Source of the DNA: Sphingobium chlorophenolicum
GTDB lineage: Bacteria; Pseudomonadota; Alphaproteobacteria; Sphingomonadales; Sphingomonadaceae
Length of the DNA: 64,000 bases
Direction of reading: 5' to 3'
NCBI RefSeq assembly: GCF_000722875.1
Contig: NZ_JFHR01000006.1
Span: forward strand, 62,001 to 126,000
In this document: positions 62,033-64,000 of the stretch, in pieces
Layout: each line of letters begins with the position of its first letter
How positions within the stretch are numbered: the stretch's first letter is position 1
Notes under the pieces: model-generated
Seen by the model: only the letters and a program-made list of their open reading frames with translations
Told to the model about the DNA's origin: nothing
Database searches by the model: none
Program-made: the position numbers and the translations under genes

Positions 62033-64000
62033 ATGACCCTGCCCGCCCCCTCGCCCGACGATCCAGCCTATTTGCAGGGCCTCAACACGCCGCAGCGGGA
62101 AGCCGTGCTGACCACCGAAGGCCCGGTGCTGGTGCTTGCCGGAGCGGGCACGGGCAAGACCGCCGCGCTCACCGCCCGCCTCGCCCATCTGATCGCCACC
62201 CGCCGCGCCTGGCCGTCGGAAATCCTGGCCGTCACCTTCACCAACAAGGCGGCGCGGGAAATGCGCGAACGCGTCGGCCGTATGATCGGCCCGGCGGTGG
62301 AGGGCATGCCCTGGCTGGGCACCTTCCACGCCATCGCCGCGAAGATGCTGCGCCGTCACGCCGAACTGGTCGGCCTGCAATCCAACTTCACCATCCTGGA
62401 CACGGACGACCAGCTTCGGCTGATGAAGCAGTTGATCCAGGCCGAAGGGATCGATGAAAAGCGATGGCCCGCCCGGCAACTGGCCGGCCTCATCGACCAG
62501 TGGAAGAATAAGGGCCTGATCCCGGAGGAGATCGGCGCGGGCGAAAGCGAAGCCTATGCCAATGGCCGGGGCCAGAAGCTCTACGCCGCCTACCAGTCCA
62601 GGCTGCGCGACGTGAACGCCTGCGATTTCGGCGACTTGCTGCTGCATGTGCTGGTCATATTGAAGCGCCACCGCGACGTGCTGGAAAGCTATCAGCAGCG
62701 TTTCCGCTACATCATGGTGGACGAATATCAGGACACCAACTCCAGCCAATATCTCTGGCTCCGCCTGCTCGCCCAGACGCGCAAGAATATCTGCTGCGTG
62801 GGCGACGACGACCAGTCCATCTATTCATGGCGCGGGGCGGAAGTCGCCAATATCCTGCGCTTCGAAAAGGATTTTCCCGGCGCGAAGATCGTCCGCCTCG
62901 AACAAAATTACCGCTCCACCCCCCATATCCTGGGCGCGGCGTCCGGCGTGATCGCGGAAAACGGCAATCGTCTGGGCAAGACGCTCTGGACCGACATCGA
63001 CGTGGGCGAAAAGGTCCGCGTCATCGGCATATGGGACGGCCCGGAGGAAGCGCGCCGCGTCGGCGACGAAATCGAATCGATCGAACGCAACGGGGGATCG
63101 CTGGACGAAGTCGCCATCCTCGTCCGCGCCCAGCACCAGACCCGCGAGTTCGAAGACCGCTTCATCCAGATCGGCCTGCCTTATCGCATCGTCGGCGGCT
63201 TCCGCTTCTACGAACGGGCCGAAATCCGCGACGCGCTGGCCTATCTGCGCCTCGTCAACCAGCCAGCCGACGACCTCGCCTTCGAACGGATCGTCAACGT
63301 CCCCAAACGCGGCCTGGGCGACAAGGCGGTCGAGAAACTCCACCGCCTCGCCCGCGCCGAAAGCATACCGCTGGCCCTCGCCGCCGCCCGCATCCTCGAC
63401 ACGGATGAGATGACGCCGCAGGCCCGCCGGTCGCTGGGCGCCTTCATCGGCGACCTCGCCCGCTGGCGCGACCGCGCCACGCAATTGCCCCATGCGGAAC
63501 TCGCCCGGCAGATATTGGACGAAAGCGGCTATACCGCCATGCTCCAGGCCGAGCGTACCGCCGAAAGCGCGGGAAGGCTGGAGAACCTCAACGAACTCAC
63601 CCGCGCCATGGAGGAATATGAGACACTGGGCGCGTTCCTGGAACATGTGTCGCTGGTCATGGACAATGAAGCGCAAGCGGACGAACGCAAGATCACAATC
63701 ATGACCATCCATGCCGCCAAGGGCCTGGAGTTCGACACCGTGTTCCTGGCGGGCTGGGAAGAAGGCATTTTCCCTTCCCAGCGCGCTCTGGACGAAGGCG
63801 GCCTCAATTCGTTGGAGGAGGAACGCCGCCTCGCCTATGTCGCGATCACGCGGGCGCGGAAAATGTGCCTCATCCTCCATGCCGCCAACCGCCGCATCTA
63901 TGGCCAGTGGACCAGTTCCATCCCCTCCCGCTTCGTCGGCGAACTGCCGCCCGAACATATGGAGGAGGAAAGCAGCATGTCCGGCGGCGCCTCGCTCTGG
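62033..64000 (+). CDS. uvrD: UvrD/PcrA-type DNA helicase, 3' end outside window
   Basis: 656 codons are visible and the frame is still open at the window end; the family is about 720-780 residues, so about 100 are missing. It is a superfamily 1A 3'-5' helicase of repair and replication. Visible motifs in order: Q-motif LNTPQREAV, Walker A AGAGTGKT, FTNKAAREM, Walker B VDEYQDTN, GDDDQSIYSWRGA, LEQNYRS, TIHAAKGLEFDTVF and YVAITRARK. The ATG at 62033 gives a normal N-terminus. Confidence 0.95.
   Translation, partial: MTLPAPSPDDPAYLQGLNTPQREAVLTTEGPVLVLAGAGTGKTAALTARLAHLIATRRAWPSEILAVTFTNKAAREMRERVGRMIGPAVEGMPWLGTFHAIAAKMLRRHAELVGLQSNFTILDTDDQLRLMKQLIQAEGIDEKRWPARQLAGLIDQWKNKGLIPEEIGAGESEAYANGRGQKLYAAYQSRLRDVNACDFGDLLLHVLVILKRHRDVLESYQQRFRYIMVDEYQDTNSSQYLWLRLLAQTRKNICCVGDDDQSIYSWRGAEVANILRFEKDFPGAKIVRLEQNYRSTPHILGAASGVIAENGNRLGKTLWTDIDVGEKVRVIGIWDGPEEARRVGDEIESIERNGGSLDEVAILVRAQHQTREFEDRFIQIGLPYRIVGGFRFYERAEIRDALAYLRLVNQPADDLAFERIVNVPKRGLGDKAVEKLHRLARAESIPLALAAARILDTDEMTPQARRSLGAFIGDLARWRDRATQLPHAELARQILDESGYTAMLQAERTAESAGRLENLNELTRAMEEYETLGAFLEHVSLVMDNEAQADERKITIMTIHAAKGLEFDTVFLAGWEEGIFPSQRALDEGGLNSLEEERRLAYVAITRARKMCLILHAANRRIYGQWTSSIPSRFVGELPPEHMEEESSMSGGASLW

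Overview
The window is GC-rich, gene-dense chromosomal DNA from a sphingomonad-type alphaproteobacterium (Sphingobium/Sphingomonas/Novosphingobium relatives). This rests on a fused ispDF gene, the dusB-ntrB-ntrC-ntrY-ntrX order, a double-Sm-domain Hfq, the trpF-trpB-trpA-accD-folC order, a TonB receptor beside catabolic genes, and several families of short dispersed palindromic repeats. No species can be named from this sequence alone. There is no prophage, CRISPR array or intact insertion sequence.

Layout. 1-19.9 kb is core genome: the end of an MHS-type transporter, mazG, then a long minus-strand block dusB-ntrB-ntrC-ntrY-ntrX-hfq-hflX (nitrogen signalling and RNA chaperone), ispDF, cinA-type amidase, a COQ10/RatA-like protein, lipA, a beta-carbonic anhydrase, an NYN/LOTUS protein, acylphosphatase, ettA, an M28 peptidase and a small repetitive lipoprotein. 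A tRNA-Pro(TGG) follows. 20.2-25.8 kb is a nitrate-uptake operon (nrtA-nrtB-nrtC plus an outer-membrane channel). Its leader carries an intrinsic terminator preceded by two hexaloop hairpins of the kind bound by ANTAR antiterminators (NasT/NasR). It lies between two copies of a MITE-like repeat.

25.9-37.8 kb is the accessory part. It holds a GntR/FCD regulator, an MFS transporter, a ketopantoate-reductase-like enzyme, an acyl-CoA synthetase, a hydroxypyruvate-isomerase-like protein, a beta-hydroxyacid dehydrogenase, a fumarylacetoacetate-hydrolase-family protein, a TonB-dependent receptor and a 2-oxopentenoate-hydratase-like protein. The AT-rich core AATATCGAT recurs in each promoter region I could define, which suggests one regulon for uptake and breakdown of an unidentified organic acid.

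From 38 to 64 kb: tRNA-Ile2(CAT), a polysaccharide deacetylase-like gene, a degenerate histidine kinase, an Lrp/AsnC regulator, two paralogous periplasmic repeat proteins, gyrA, DUF952 and TPM proteins, a glycosyltransferase, a lipid A-type acyltransferase, the trpF-trpB-trpA-accD-folC block, a cysteine-triplet protein behind a Fur-like palindrome, an AmpG-like permease, a response regulator, rluB, rsmD, a globin divergent from an NsrR-like Rrf2 regulator with an NsrR-type box between them, a proline-rich secreted protein, a GFA-family zinc protein, and the first 656 codons of a UvrD/PcrA helicase that runs off the end.
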